Shown piece by piece: positions 8,025 to 17,392 of a stretch of 64,000 nt of DNA. Positions within the stretch are counted from its first letter, which is position 1. Each line of letters opens with the position of its first letter. Source of the DNA: Sphingobium aromaticiconvertens (GTDB lineage: Bacteria; Pseudomonadota; Alphaproteobacteria; Sphingomonadales; Sphingomonadaceae); NCBI RefSeq assembly GCF_037154075.1, contig NZ_JBANRJ010000002.1, positions 124,001 through 188,000 of the forward strand. Direction: 5' to 3'. The notes under the pieces were generated by a model. That model was not told where the DNA came from. It was given only the letters and a program-made list of their open reading frames with translations, and did no database searches. Made by a program: the position numbers and the translations under genes.

Positions 8025-9227
8025 TCAGACTTGGTCCCCTGCCCTGCTGGCCCAAGTCCGCAGAACATCTTGTTCGATGTCGCGGCAAACCTCGTTCAAG
8101 TGCTTCATGCACCGGTTATAAACCTCGTGCGAGGTCACTGGTTTTTCGAGTTCAAACACCGTCTTCATCCGCGAGCTCGCATTGTCGATCTCCGCGCTGG
8201 TGACCATCACCGACTGCGTCATCGAGCCGCCGAAAACCTGCCGCATCATCGACAGGATTTCCCGATGCATCGACTTAGTCTCATCCACTCGGCTGCCCAC
8301 GAGTCTAATGAAATTATAGGCGGGGCGCCCCCGCCCCGCGAGCTTCTCAAGCTGCTTCATAGTCGTGCGGGTCATATCAATGAAGGAGACTGTCGATGCG
8401 AAATCGACGAGGCTGGGCGGCACCGGGATGACCATCGAATTCGCAGCCTGCAGCACGGCCATCGACACCATGCCGAGCGCGGGTGGCGGGTCCATGATCA
8501 CGATGTCGTAGTCGTCGACCACCGTATCGATCGCTTCAGCAATCAAATCGATAATTTCCATGTTTTGGTTCTTCGCCATGTAACCGGCGATTTCATATTC
8601 CAGATTGTAAAGCCTCAGGTTCGACGGAATGAGGTCGAGGCCGTGGAAGTGTGTCTTGCGGATGATCTTGCGCACGCCGAGCAGCTCGGGGTTATGGAAG
8701 TGCCCGTAGAGCGTGTCTTCCTCCTCAAGATCGACGTCGGGCCGGTACCCGAACATCATCGTCGAGGACGCTTGGCTATCGCAGTCGATGAAGAGCACCC
8801 GATAGCCATTGATCGCAAAGTGCTGCGCCAGATGCAGCGCAATCGTGGATTTTCCGACACCACCTTTAAAGTTGCACACCGAGATGATCGCCGGCGTATC
8901 GGTCGGCTCCCGCCAGGGGCGGGTGCCGAATACCTCACGCATATGGTCAAGTTCTTCCAAGGTATATTGCACCCTGTGGCCGGAGGCGGTGCGATCACGG
9001 CTAGGCAAGCGTCCGTCGCGCTCAGCTTCTCTGATCGCCGAGGCGGTGCGGCCGACGAGCGCCGCAGCTTTCGAGATCGGAAAAGTTGGGCCGCGTTTGC
9101 TGCCGGTCTCGGGGTCGACCGCGCTGTCGCGAATCCGTTTAAGGATCGTCAGCGCTTTTCGATGCAGGACGTCCAAGCCGCCCTCGATCAGGTCTTCCGG
9201 TTGAGCTAAGGTTGCATCAGTGGCCAT
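8025..9227 (-). CDS. parA: Plasmid partition ATPase ParA
   Basis: A 400-residue type Ia ParA/SopA-like ATPase. Residues about 48-95 form a MerR-like DNA-binding helix-turn-helix (PISKAAALVGRTASAIREAERDGRLP), consistent with autorepression. The deviant Walker A motif KGGVGKST is at 121-128, followed by FIDCDSQAS (Walker A') and IVIMDPPPALG (Walker B). It segregates the plasmid together with ParB bound at parS. It is divergent from repA across the iteron origin, the classic repA-parAB organisation. The ATG at 9227 was chosen; the gene looks intact. Confidence 0.9.
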   Translation of the reverse strand: MATDATLAQPEDLIEGGLDVLHRKALTILKRIRDSAVDPETGSKRGPTFPISKAAALVGRTASAIREAERDGRLPSRDRTASGHRVQYTLEELDHMREVFGTRPWREPTDTPAIISVCNFKGGVGKSTIALHLAQHFAINGYRVLFIDCDSQASSTMMFGYRPDVDLEEEDTLYGHFHNPELLGVRKIIRKTHFHGLDLIPSNLRLYNLEYEIAGYMAKNQNMEIIDLIAEAIDTVVDDYDIVIMDPPPALGMVSMAVLQAANSMVIPVPPSLVDFASTVSFIDMTRTTMKQLEKLAGRGRPAYNFIRLVGSRVDETKSMHREILSMMRQVFGGSMTQSVMVTSAEIDNASSRMKTVFELEKPVTSHEVYNRCMKHLNEVCRDIEQDVLRTWASRAGDQV

Positions 9228-9313
9228 AGGGGTCCGCTTCTGTGGGTTTGATGAGCTTCAATAGCCGCGTTGGCAGTTTTGATCAACGAATTGGCCATCA
9301 AACTTGCAAGTTG

Positions 9314-9654
9314 ACCGATGATCTCCGAGCCATTGGCCGATTTGCTAGTGCAGCGGCCAACGCAAAGGGTGCCGCGACCGATGATCTCGGAGCGCTTCTG
9401 ACTGGCGGCGTTGTTCGGTGCCGAAAAACGATGCATCGCAACCCACCTGTGGATAACTACCGATGATCTCGGTACTTTCCGATGATGTCGGTGCGAGAAA
9501 TAGATGATGTCGGTGCGGCTCGACCGATGATCTCGGAGCCCATACCTATACTTAGAATCAACCTATAAAAATCCGATTCGCGAATCGCTTTGATTTTCAG
9601 ATTTTGAAGAGCGAGGAGTGAGCAGAAGGCGAAAACGGCACCGACATCATCGGT
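9314..9654. repeat. Replication origin with iterons
   Basis: Direct repeats of the 17-bp unit ACCGATGATCTCGGAGC or close variants start at 9314, 9377, 9459, 9478, 9500 and 9523, and one copy is inverted at 9638-9654. A perfect DnaA box (TGTGGATAA) sits at 9448-9456. An AT-richer stretch at 9541-9610 holds a 14-bp palindrome (CGATTCGCGAATCG, 9574-9587). Iterons, a DnaA box and AT-rich DNA beside repA define an iteron-controlled origin. The rest of the parA-repA gap contains no gene. Confidence 0.82.
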
Positions 9655-9775
9655 AAGTTTGCAAGTCTCGGGCCCTATTTCCCGTCTAAACTGCCAACGG
9701 GGTTGATTTACCTCACCAAACCTGATGAAACCTGCCTATCACAGCCCCCGGCAGATTCGGGGGGAAGGGCAGACC

Positions 9776-11080
9776 ATGAATGGGGATCAGCATAAGCCGC
9801 TAGGGCACCAGTACGCATTAGCCATGCTCACCGGCGGAGAAGAAGGCGTGCGTAAGCTCGCCACTTCCGCTGGCACCCAGCTAACAATCGACGCCTTTCT
9901 CCGCGTTCAGGACGAGGAGCCTGTACCAGCGTTCCTCCATTCCGCGCTTTGCGCAATGTCGCTGCCAACGAAGCGGCCCAAGGACGACACCCAGCCGATC
10001 GTTCGGGAAGACGGCAAATACGCGCTCGCTATCAATCCGAGGCCCGTGCTCCAAAACATTGATGGCAAGTCGGTCATGCGCAGCCTCGGCGTACCCTATG
10101 GCGCTTATCCTCGCGTCGCCTTGATCTACCTCTTGTCGCAAGCGGTCATGAAGCAGTCGCGCGACGTTTATCTCGGCAGAAACTTCACCGAATGGATGCG
10201 TCGCCTAGGCTACCAAACCGTATCATATGGTCCACGCGGTACGGCAAACCTCATGCGGGAGCAGGTCGATCGGCTGCTGGCGTGCGAATGGCAGATCCGC
10301 TGGGACGGGACCGAAGCCGACGGTAATGCTTTTGCGGTGCGGGACGTCAAAATCTCCAACGAATATGCCGGGTCACTCGACAAGAATGGCTCTTTTGCTC
10401 GCGAAATCCGCATGTCGGAAGCGTTCTACAGCCATCTCATCGATCACGCGGTCCCGCTGAACGAGGTCGCGATCCGGGAGCTCAAGGGCACGCCGACGGC
10501 GCTAGACCTTTACACCTATCTTGCCTACCGTTTGCCGCGGATTGGGTCCGACAAGGGCCAGGTGATTTCGTGGGACCAGCTCGCCAAACATCTCGGCAAC
10601 GAGGCTGACAGCAAACGCTTTCGCCAAACCGTTCGTGAGACGATGCAGATCGTATCGGCGGTGTACCCGAATGCAAACGTTGACCTATCGGGCCGGAAAG
10701 TAGTTCTACACCCGTCGCCAGCGCCGATGGAACGCAAGCTCGTGGGACCCCACCTACGGCTGATCGGCGCTGCTGCTGATGAAACGGCACTGAGATCATC
10801 GGTCAAGGGCGGTCGCGAGCCTGCAGTAGCCGCTGCAAAGGACGCTGAACCTCTGCTCGGATTCCCATCGGGGTCTCTCAGTTTTGGCACTCGCGAATCA
10901 GTGTTCCGAGAGATCGGCCTCACAAAGGGAAAACCGTGGTCCGTCGATACGATGGCCGATGCGTTCCGCGCCGGATTTCCCGATATCAAGAGACCGCGTT
11001 CAGAAAAGGAGTGGCTTCGCGTCTGGGACGCTTTCGTCGTACGGTACGCTGAGCGGAGGGCGAGTCGGCCGGACGACTGA
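9776..11080 (+). CDS. repA: Plasmid replication initiator RepA
   Basis: A 434-residue initiator of the plasmid RepA family. Visible features include PVLQNIDGKSVMRSLGVPYGAYPRVALIYLLSQAV, a winged-helix-like part (FTEWMRRLGYQTVSYGPRGTANLMREQVDRLL) and a second winged-helix-like region (PTALDLYTYLAYRLPRIG). It should bind the iterons at 9314-9654 and recruit host DnaA and helicase. I prefer the ATG at 9776, preceded by GGGGGGAAGGGC, over the ATG at 9725. One iteron-like copy lies inside the gene (10787-10803, inverted) and another at its stop codon. Confidence 0.85.
   Translation: MNGDQHKPLGHQYALAMLTGGEEGVRKLATSAGTQLTIDAFLRVQDEEPVPAFLHSALCAMSLPTKRPKDDTQPIVREDGKYALAINPRPVLQNIDGKSVMRSLGVPYGAYPRVALIYLLSQAVMKQSRDVYLGRNFTEWMRRLGYQTVSYGPRGTANLMREQVDRLLACEWQIRWDGTEADGNAFAVRDVKISNEYAGSLDKNGSFAREIRMSEAFYSHLIDHAVPLNEVAIRELKGTPTALDLYTYLAYRLPRIGSDKGQVISWDQLAKHLGNEADSKRFRQTVRETMQIVSAVYPNANVDLSGRKVVLHPSPAPMERKLVGPHLRLIGAAADETALRSSVKGGREPAVAAAKDAEPLLGFPSGSLSFGTRESVFREIGLTKGKPWSVDTMADAFRAGFPDIKRPRSEKEWLRVWDAFVVRYAERRASRPDD
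10787..10803 (-). repeat. Iteron-like repeat inside repA
   Basis: GCACTGAGATCATCGGT is an inverted variant of the origin iteron (reverse complement ACCGATGATCTCAGTGC), lying within the repA coding sequence about 280 bp before its stop. It could titrate RepA or take part in handcuffing. Confidence 0.5.
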
Positions 11081-11096
11081 CCGATGATCTCCGAGC
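11080..11096 (+). repeat. Iteron copy at the repA stop codon
   Basis: ACCGATGATCTCCGAGC is identical to the first origin iteron (9314-9330). It begins on the last base of the repA stop codon. An iteron so far from the origin may act in copy control. Confidence 0.6.
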
Positions 11097-11482
11097 CGTT
11101 CACGTTGAAAATGCTCTTGGACGATTCTGTCTCATTTATCGGCAGGAGGAAAAAGGGGAGGGGGCTGAACACCTGAGCATGAGGTGAATTCGGTCGCTCC
11201 CTACTGTCAGCGAATTCAGCGTAAGCCATTGTTTTATTGGCGATAAAGTGTCGGCGTCACGCGGACAATCCTCCAAAGCGCATCGTGCAGCTTGGGGTAG
11301 CATCAAGAGTTGGCTCTGAGACCTGCCTTCCCCCTATCCAGGGGGATACCATGCATATCACCTTTCGAGATAGCATGCGTGTCTCGCTCGCAGCTAGGAT
11401 CCACTTTGCGACCAAAGGCTCGGCGCAACAGCAGCGGGATCACCGCTTTGCCGTAGACAGGTAGACCCAGTGAGGAGGCCGC
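11097..11482. other. Intergenic region between repA and ssb
   Basis: About 385 bp with no convincing gene. A 37-codon reading frame (11351-11464, starting MHITFRDSMRVSL) follows a GGGGGATACC stretch but has no recognisable relatives. The stretch just before 11483 holds GTGAGGAGGCCGC, the ribosome site of the ssb-like gene. Confidence 0.4.
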
Positions 11483-11803
11483 ATGATCAATTTTGCCAAA
11501 TTCGAGATCATCGGACGGATCGGTGAGATCGACGCCAAGCCCAAGGTCACGAACATCTCGGTTTGCGCGAACTATCGCCGCCGCGGAGAGGGCGACCAGT
11601 GGATCGAGGATAGCTACTGGAACCGCGTCGTCATTTTCAGCGACGGCCAGCGGAAATATATCGATGAGAAGGCCCAGGTTGGCGATCTTGTGCGGATCGC
11701 CGGACGGCTCCGTGACACCTCCTACGAGCGCGATGGCACCACCCACTACACGACCGACCGGATCGTCGAAGAGTTCGGCTTGCTCGCGGCAAAAGCGGCA
11801 TAG
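11483..11803 (+). CDS. Short single-stranded DNA-binding (OB-fold) protein
   Basis: A 106-residue SSB-family protein: NFAKFEIIGRIGEIDAK opens the OB fold, followed by VCANYRRRGEGDQWIEDSYWNRVVIF and VGDLVRIAGRLRDTSYERDG, the strands seen in SSB. It lacks the acidic DDDIPF tail of the other SSB at 36288, so it probably does not recruit the usual SSB partners. Plasmid copies commonly protect single-stranded DNA during conjugative entry or replication. The ATG follows a GGAGG site by 5 bases. It lies upstream of the Toprim primase-like gene. Confidence 0.75.
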   Translation: MINFAKFEIIGRIGEIDAKPKVTNISVCANYRRRGEGDQWIEDSYWNRVVIFSDGQRKYIDEKAQVGDLVRIAGRLRDTSYERDGTTHYTTDRIVEEFGLLAAKAA

Positions 11804-11885
11804 GTCGTAGGAGGCAGCGCCGATCGCGCAAGAGGGGAGGGGGCATGCGCGGAGCGAACCAAAATCTTCGATAGGAGTTTCGCTT

Positions 11886-12785
11886 ATGTCAGTCACCATC
11901 GACGCAGCGGTTCGCGCCAAGCAGATCGTCGAGAGCCTGGGCGGACGCTGGTCTGGATCGCGCGGCGAGTGCCGCTGCCCCGCCCATGACGATCATTCCC
12001 CCAGTCTTTCGGTCCGCCTCGGCACCAAGGCGATCCTGTTCAAATGCTTCGCCGGATGCACATCGACCGATGTCCTCAAGGCTCTCGATCGTCAGGGTTT
12101 GCACGATCGAGAGCCGGTCCATGTCGAAACGCGCGCGGCGTCACGCGATCTGAGCGGTTTGGCCAGGTCATTATGGCAGCACAGCATCCCCATCGCCGGC
12201 ACACCGGCTGAAGCCTATCTTCATGCTCGGGGCCTTTATGCGCCGACGCCCGACCTTCGCTTCAATCCACAGACGATCATAGGAAAGGGGAAGGATCGGC
12301 GCAGCCTTCCCGCAATGATCGCCGCAGTGAGGAATGAGCTCGGCCTGGTCGCGGTCCACCGGACTTTTCTTGATACCACCGAGATTTTGCGCCGCCCCTT
12401 CCGCAAGCCCAAGCTCGCGCTGGGTCTGCTCGGTTCGGGCAGCGTGCGGTTTGGTGAGCCGGATGACGTTCTGGGCATCGCCGAAGGGATCGAAGATGCC
12501 CTGTCGGCCATCGACTGGTTCCAATTGCCGGTTTGGGCTGTGCTTGGTGCCGAGCGCTATGCTCATGTCGGCATACCGTCCCATGTGAAGCGCGTCATCG
12601 TGTTTGGTCAGCGGAACAAGGCGGCGAAGATCTGCTTGAAGAGGGCAGGGGAGCACCTCAGCGCCAACGGGCGAAGGGTCGAGGAGTGGCTCCCATCCGA
12701 CCATGACGACTGGAACGATGCTCTGCGCGATCGGCTTGCCCGCAACGCCGTTCCTCGCACCGTGATCCAGACACACGCCCACTGA
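11886..12785 (+). CDS. Toprim/CHC2 zinc-finger primase-like protein
   Basis: A 299-residue plasmid primase-like protein. The N-terminus holds a CHC2-type zinc finger (CRCPAHDDHSPSLSV ... FKCFAGC, about residues 35-60). The middle has TPAEAYLHARGL and PAMIAAVRNELG segments typical of DUF7146-like plasmid primases, and the C-terminal half a Toprim core (GIAEGIEDALSA, then VIVFGQRNKAAK). It may prime the complementary strand after conjugative entry, as known for plasmid Toprim proteins. A TAGGAG site precedes the ATG. The purine-rich tract at 11831-11843 lies 43 bp upstream. Confidence 0.75.
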   Translation: MSVTIDAAVRAKQIVESLGGRWSGSRGECRCPAHDDHSPSLSVRLGTKAILFKCFAGCTSTDVLKALDRQGLHDREPVHVETRAASRDLSGLARSLWQHSIPIAGTPAEAYLHARGLYAPTPDLRFNPQTIIGKGKDRRSLPAMIAAVRNELGLVAVHRTFLDTTEILRRPFRKPKLALGLLGSGSVRFGEPDDVLGIAEGIEDALSAIDWFQLPVWAVLGAERYAHVGIPSHVKRVIVFGQRNKAAKICLKRAGEHLSANGRRVEEWLPSDHDDWNDALRDRLARNAVPRTVIQTHAH

Positions 12786-12854
12786 AGAGAGGAGAGGAGG
12801 CCTCCGGCTTGTTGATCCGGTGATGGGCACCGGACGACACGATGGAGTCCTACA

Positions 12855-15437
12855 ATGCACACCTCAGCCGCTGCTCTCGAACTCGATTTCACTGAACCAT
12901 CCATTACCGCCGCAAACGCGGTCTATGCCGAGCTCCGCAAAGGCGACAGCGTGGACCGGCCTGGCCTGCTCCGGGCGATGGAAACGGCCTATCGCTCAAC
13001 CGCTGCCGATGGGCATTGGTCACTCCGCGATGCTTATGATGTGCTGGAGCTGGCCCAGGTTCTGCACCTCGCCACGCTTGACCTGTCGCAAGAGCCCGCC
13101 GAGTGCCTTGCGGCCCTGACCGCGCTCACCGCATCCCTGCCGACGCATAATGTGCGCAGCGAAGAACAGATCGCACTCCAGCAATTTTCGACACCGGCCG
13201 CGATTGGCTACCTTGCCGCACTCGCCGTCCGCATCACCACAGCCGATACCGTCCTGGAGCCCTCCGCCGGCACCGGGCTCCTCGCCGTTTTCGCCGCGCG
13301 CGCTGGCGCCAAGCTTGTCCTCAACGAGATCGATCCGGGGCGCGCTGCCATGCTCCAGGCAGCATTCCCCACTGCACCGGTCAGTCGCCATGATGGCGAA
13401 CTCATCGACGATCTGCTGCCGCTGTCGATCCGCCCGACCGCCGTGCTCATCAACCCGCCCTTTTCTCGCAGCATCGGTCGACATGCCGACCCGCTTGCCG
13501 CGCTCCGCCACTTGCGCGCCGCCCTGAAACGGCTTGATGCCGGGGGGCGCTGCGCCGCTATCCTTCCCGATCGCGTGGATACATCGAGCCGCGCCTGGGC
13601 GAAGGTGACCGACGGCTGTGCGATCACGATCCACGTCGAACTGCCCGCCAATGCCTATGCCAAACACGGCACCAGCCAGATCGTGAAGCTCATCGTTCTG
13701 GAAAAAGGTTTCCAGGATCACGTCGCCATCGTTCGGTGCAACTCACTCGCCGAAGCGCTCGCGACGATCATCGCTTCGCCTGCCAGCGTTACGGAAACCC
13801 CGCGACTCTCCCCAGCGAGTCTTGCACCAACCCGAGCGCGCGCATCCCTACTCGGCGGTCTCTCGAGCAGACCCCGGCTTTCGGCCCCGATCGCGACGAC
13901 CGCCCAATCTCTCGGAGCGCTTGATATCGGCTACACTGTCTTTGCTGAACCCGTACCGACCGGTGAGGCGGTGGGGGTGTACCTGCCGTATCGGCCAAGC
14001 CGCATCGCCATTCCCTGTGCATCCGCGCATCCGACCGCTCTGGTGGAATCGATCGCCATGGGCTCGATTACGGCACCGCGGCCGTCTTACGTTCCGAAGC
14101 TGCCGGCCGGTGTAGTCGACAACCGGGTGCTGTCCGACGCTCAGCTCGAAACGCTGATCTACGCCGGGGACGCTTTCGAGCGCGACATCTCCGGTCTGTT
14201 CAAGGCGGCCGAGGAAGGGTTGTCGCTCGCGCCGGACCAGGACGGTCGCCCTTACCGGACCGGATTCTTCCTTGGCGACGGCACGGGTGCCGGCAAGGGC
14301 CGTCAGGTTGCCGCCATCATCCTCGACCAGTGGCTACGCGGGCGCCGCAAGCACATCTGGATATCCAAGACCGAGACACTGCTGGAGGACGCACGTCGCG
14401 ACTGGACCGCGGTCGGCGGTCTCGCGCTCGACATCCAGCATCTCAACCAGTGGAAGCTGGGCTCGGCCGTAGGCGCGGCCGAGGGTGTGCTCTTCCTCAC
14501 TTATGCGACGCTCCGCTCCAACCGGGGGGACAAGGGTACTCGCCTTCAGCAGATCCTCGACTGGGTCGGCGATGATTTCGACGGTATGATGGTGTTCGAC
14601 GAGGCGCACGAAATGGCGGGTGTCGCCGGCGGCGAAGGCCGTTTCGGCACCAAGGACGGCTCCGATCAAGGCATCGCCGGCGTGCGCCTGCAGAACCTGC
14701 TGCCTCGCGCCCGCGTCCTATACGTGTCGGCGACCGGCGCATCGGACGTCAACAATCTCGCTTATGCCACCCGGCTTGGCCTGTGGGGTCCGACCACCGC
14801 CTTCGCCGATCGCCGCGCATTCGTCGACAGCCTGCGGCGTGGCGGGATCGCGGCGATGGAATTGATCGCCCGCGACCTGAAGATGCAGGGCCTCTATGTC
14901 GCCAGGGCGCTCAGTTTCGCCGGTGTCGAATATGACATCCTTGAACATCGCCTGACGCCCGATCAGGTCGAGGTCTACGACGCCTATGCCGATGCGTGGG
15001 CGATCATCCACGCCAATTTGCGCACCGCGCTCGATGCCACCCGGGTGACGGACAGTTTCTCCAACGACACCTACAACAGCGGCGCGAAGGCTGCGGCACT
15101 GTCGATCTTCGAATCCACCAAGCAGCGATTCTTCGGCCAGATCCTGATCGGCATGAAGCTGCCCTCGCTGATCCCGGCGATCAGAGCGGATCTGGCCCGG
15201 GGCGAGAGCGTCGTGATCCAGCTCGTCTCGACGTCCGAGGCGATGCTCAACCGGGCACTGGCCGCGCTGAACGCCGAGGACCGGGCGAATCTGGATATAG
15301 AGCTTTCACCCAAAGAGTATGTCTTATCTGGAGATCCAGATAAGATGTATTCTTTGCAGTCGAGATTTATGTCGAGCGGTTCGCGTGCGGGCGCGGATTT
15401 ACGTGATGAAGACATAGTTTCTACTCCAGATAATTAA
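12855..15437 (+). CDS. N-terminal part of a methylase-helicase (strawberry-notch/DarB type), cut by a RIT element
   Basis: An 860-codon frame, of which about 823 are native. Residues 134-141 (LEPSAGTG) and 200-203 (NPPF) form an N6-adenine methylase domain. From about residue 440 a strawberry-notch-like NTPase follows, with Walker A GDGTGAGKGRQ at about 474 and DEAH at 582. Native sequence ends near LDIELSPKEYV (about 15323); the last codons derive from the RIT terminus. The C-terminal half continues at 18988-20808. Phage P1 DarB and plasmid relatives protect incoming DNA from type I restriction, so an anti-restriction role is plausible. The split protein probably lacks helicase activity unless the halves reassociate. 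Confidence 0.8.
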   Translation: MHTSAAALELDFTEPSITAANAVYAELRKGDSVDRPGLLRAMETAYRSTAADGHWSLRDAYDVLELAQVLHLATLDLSQEPAECLAALTALTASLPTHNVRSEEQIALQQFSTPAAIGYLAALAVRITTADTVLEPSAGTGLLAVFAARAGAKLVLNEIDPGRAAMLQAAFPTAPVSRHDGELIDDLLPLSIRPTAVLINPPFSRSIGRHADPLAALRHLRAALKRLDAGGRCAAILPDRVDTSSRAWAKVTDGCAITIHVELPANAYAKHGTSQIVKLIVLEKGFQDHVAIVRCNSLAEALATIIASPASVTETPRLSPASLAPTRARASLLGGLSSRPRLSAPIATTAQSLGALDIGYTVFAEPVPTGEAVGVYLPYRPSRIAIPCASAHPTALVESIAMGSITAPRPSYVPKLPAGVVDNRVLSDAQLETLIYAGDAFERDISGLFKAAEEGLSLAPDQDGRPYRTGFFLGDGTGAGKGRQVAAIILDQWLRGRRKHIWISKTETLLEDARRDWTAVGGLALDIQHLNQWKLGSAVGAAEGVLFLTYATLRSNRGDKGTRLQQILDWVGDDFDGMMVFDEAHEMAGVAGGEGRFGTKDGSDQGIAGVRLQNLLPRARVLYVSATGASDVNNLAYATRLGLWGPTTAFADRRAFVDSLRRGGIAAMELIARDLKMQGLYVARALSFAGVEYDILEHRLTPDQVEVYDAYADAWAIIHANLRTALDATRVTDSFSNDTYNSGAKAAALSIFESTKQRFFGQILIGMKLPSLIPAIRADLARGESVVIQLVSTSEAMLNRALAALNAEDRANLDIELSPKEYVLSGDPDKMYSLQSRFMSSGSRAGADLRDEDIVSTPDN

Positions 15438-15442
15438 TGTGG
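15349..15442. repeat. RIT left inverted repeat (94 bp)
   Basis: Reverse complement of 18961-19054 with one mismatch. It contains the motif TTATCTGGA (inverted, 15425-15433). The adjacent 15324-15343 segment has CTTATCTGG and CCAGATAAG arms around AGAT. Confidence 0.85.
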
Positions 15443-15476
15443 TGGGACGATGCCCGGAGGCGTGAGGCCTCCGGAG

Positions 15477-16481
15477 TTATGCTCGTTTCCGGACGTCGTT
15501 GAGCATCATGATCAGCGGGTCAGCCGGAGGTCTGAACTTGCCTGGTTTGATAGCCGGCGCCCCGTGCGCAGCGAGGATTTGCAGCTTTTCTTGGGGGTCA
15601 GCGCGCAGATAGGCTTCCGTGCTCTGGATGCTGGCATGCCCGAGCCAGAGCGCCACTTTGCGGATGTCGCCGGTCGCAGCAAGCGTGTGCATTGCGCAGG
15701 AATGCCGGAGCACGTGAGGCGTGACCCGCTTGCGTAGCAAGGACGGCTGCTTCTTCGCGGCCGTGGCCACATGCTTGGCCAGCCTGAACGCAAATCCGTC
15801 ACGGCTCATTGGTTCGTCGTTGGCGTTGAGGAATATCTCTAGCGCGTGACATCGCGGCCTGACGGCGAGCCAGGCCCGCAGGGCTGCCTGCGTTTCGCGC
15901 CAGAGGGGTAGGACGCGCTCGCGTCGGCCCTTGCCGACGATGTGGACCGTGGCGAGCGAACGTTCCGGAAAGTCTTGCATTTGTAGCGACAGCAGTTCGG
16001 CGACACGCAGGCCGCCAGCATAGGCGAGATGTAGCATAGCGCGATCCCTCGTACCCAGGCGGGAACGGGGATCCGGTGCATCCAATAGCGCGGTGATCTC
16101 GTCCCGTGTCAGATAATCGATCAGGGTCGTGTCGGTCCGCTTAGTCGGCACGGAACGGATACGTAGCGCGAGGTCGAGGCAGACGGGGACGCGATACTCG
16201 ATGTAGCGGAAGAACGCCCGGATCGCCGCGAGCCGGGCGTTGCGGGTTCTGGGACTGTTCTTACGTGCATTTTCCGCATGGTCGAGGAAGGCCATGATCA
16301 ACTCAGGGTGAAAATCCTCGATCGTCAGATCGGTGGGCCGTCGCTTGAGCCGATCGGCCGCGAAGCGGACCAGCAGCGCGAAGCAGTTCGCATAGGTCGT
16401 CACCGTGTGCGGGCTGACATTGCGCTCGCGGGGCAGATGATCGCGCAGGAACGCGGCGAGATGGGAAGCGAGCGCGGTCAT
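15477..16481 (-). CDS. RIT tyrosine recombinase, third gene
   Basis: A 334-residue XerD-like integrase. The N-terminal SAM-like domain (SPHTVTTYANCFALLVRF) is followed by a catalytic domain with the first arginine in GGLRVAEL, HVLRHSCAMH (HxxR), LGHASIQST and the tyrosine in EAYLRAD, so the full catalytic set is present. The ATG at 16481 overlaps the stop of the middle recombinase (ATGA), indicating translational coupling and fixing the start. It is the last gene of the trio operon and ends 35 bp inside the left inverted repeat. Trio proteins are thought to act together to move the element. Confidence 0.85.
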   Translation of the reverse strand: MTALASHLAAFLRDHLPRERNVSPHTVTTYANCFALLVRFAADRLKRRPTDLTIEDFHPELIMAFLDHAENARKNSPRTRNARLAAIRAFFRYIEYRVPVCLDLALRIRSVPTKRTDTTLIDYLTRDEITALLDAPDPRSRLGTRDRAMLHLAYAGGLRVAELLSLQMQDFPERSLATVHIVGKGRRERVLPLWRETQAALRAWLAVRPRCHALEIFLNANDEPMSRDGFAFRLAKHVATAAKKQPSLLRKRVTPHVLRHSCAMHTLAATGDIRKVALWLGHASIQSTEAYLRADPQEKLQILAAHGAPAIKPGKFRPPADPLIMMLNDVRKRA

Positions 16482-17392
16482 GCTGCGTCTCCCAGGAAAA
16501 GCTGCTCGCCGGCGACGGCAATGTCGCGAAGCAGGACCGGTGTTGCCTCGAGATACCAATATGTGTTGGCGACATCGGCATGACCCAGATAAGCGCTGAG
16601 CGCCGCCATATGATGGCGGATCGCCTCCCGATCGCGAGAACAGGACTCCAGTGACCGGACGGCGAAAGTGTGCCGCAGATCGTGGATGCGGATACCCGGC
16701 GTTCCGGTTGGTCCACGGAAGCCTAGCTTGCGAGCCAATCTGACGAAGACGATGTGAACAACAGTCTGGTGGGGTGCCCGCCCTCTCGTAGTGACGAACA
16801 GGTCATCACCGCTGGCGCCCAACCTCCTGCGGATATCCAGATATGTGTCCAGAGCCTCGCGCGTCGATGATAGGATCGGCACGAGACGTTGCTTGCCGAA
16901 CTTGCCGTTGCGGACGATAAGACCATCGTCTGCGATATCCCCGCGCTGGAGTGCCAGAGCCTCGGATATCCGCAGCCCCGTCGTTGCCAGCAGGCCAAAC
17001 AGATAGTGGTAGGTATATCGGCTGATTTTGCCTTCCGGCGGAAGATCCAGGGCAGCCTGCATAATCGCTCCAAGCTGCTCGGGCTCGATGATGTGGGGCG
17101 TCGGGCGACGACGCTTCCCACTCCCGAATACGCCCGCTGGCGGCACCTCATGCTGCTGATCCTCGGCATGGGCATAAAGGCAAAAGCGGCGCAGATGGTC
17201 GAATCTGTCCCGGGCGACGTTCTGGGAACTGGCTGACCGGCACCAATCATATAGCCTCTCGGCTTTGATGTGCCGATCGCCAAAACCATCAGCATAGCGG
17301 GCAAATTGTCGAAGCAACCGGTCCTGCACGTCGAACTTGCGGCCGAAACTGCGATGCAACGCGACATAGCGTTCGATCTGAGTGTTCATCAT
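16478..17392 (-). CDS. RIT tyrosine recombinase, second gene
   Basis: A 304-residue tyrosine recombinase. Catalytic residues are visible in TTGLRISEALAL (Arg I), IHDLRHTFAV (HxxR), YLGHADVANT (His) and YWYLEA (Tyr). The ATG at 17392 overlaps the TGA of the upstream recombinase (ATGA at 17389-17392), and its own stop overlaps the next start, so all three are one translationally coupled operon. It is shorter at the N-terminus than the first gene product. It appears fully intact. Confidence 0.85.
   Translation of the reverse strand: MMNTQIERYVALHRSFGRKFDVQDRLLRQFARYADGFGDRHIKAERLYDWCRSASSQNVARDRFDHLRRFCLYAHAEDQQHEVPPAGVFGSGKRRRPTPHIIEPEQLGAIMQAALDLPPEGKISRYTYHYLFGLLATTGLRISEALALQRGDIADDGLIVRNGKFGKQRLVPILSSTREALDTYLDIRRRLGASGDDLFVTTRGRAPHQTVVHIVFVRLARKLGFRGPTGTPGIRIHDLRHTFAVRSLESCSRDREAIRHHMAALSAYLGHADVANTYWYLEATPVLLRDIAVAGEQLFLGDAA

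Noticed and set aside
8001..9209. 402-codon plus-strand frame
   Set aside because: Antisense to parA over its full length; histidine/arginine-rich composition typical of a shadow frame.
9314..9654. CRISPR array interpretation of the regularly repeated 17-mers
   Set aside because: Spacing is irregular (18-80 bp), units are short and variable, and a DnaA box and repA are adjacent; they are iterons.
11237..11464. 75-codon frame between repA and ssb
   Set aside because: No relatives recognised, weak coding character; mentioned only in the intergenic entry.
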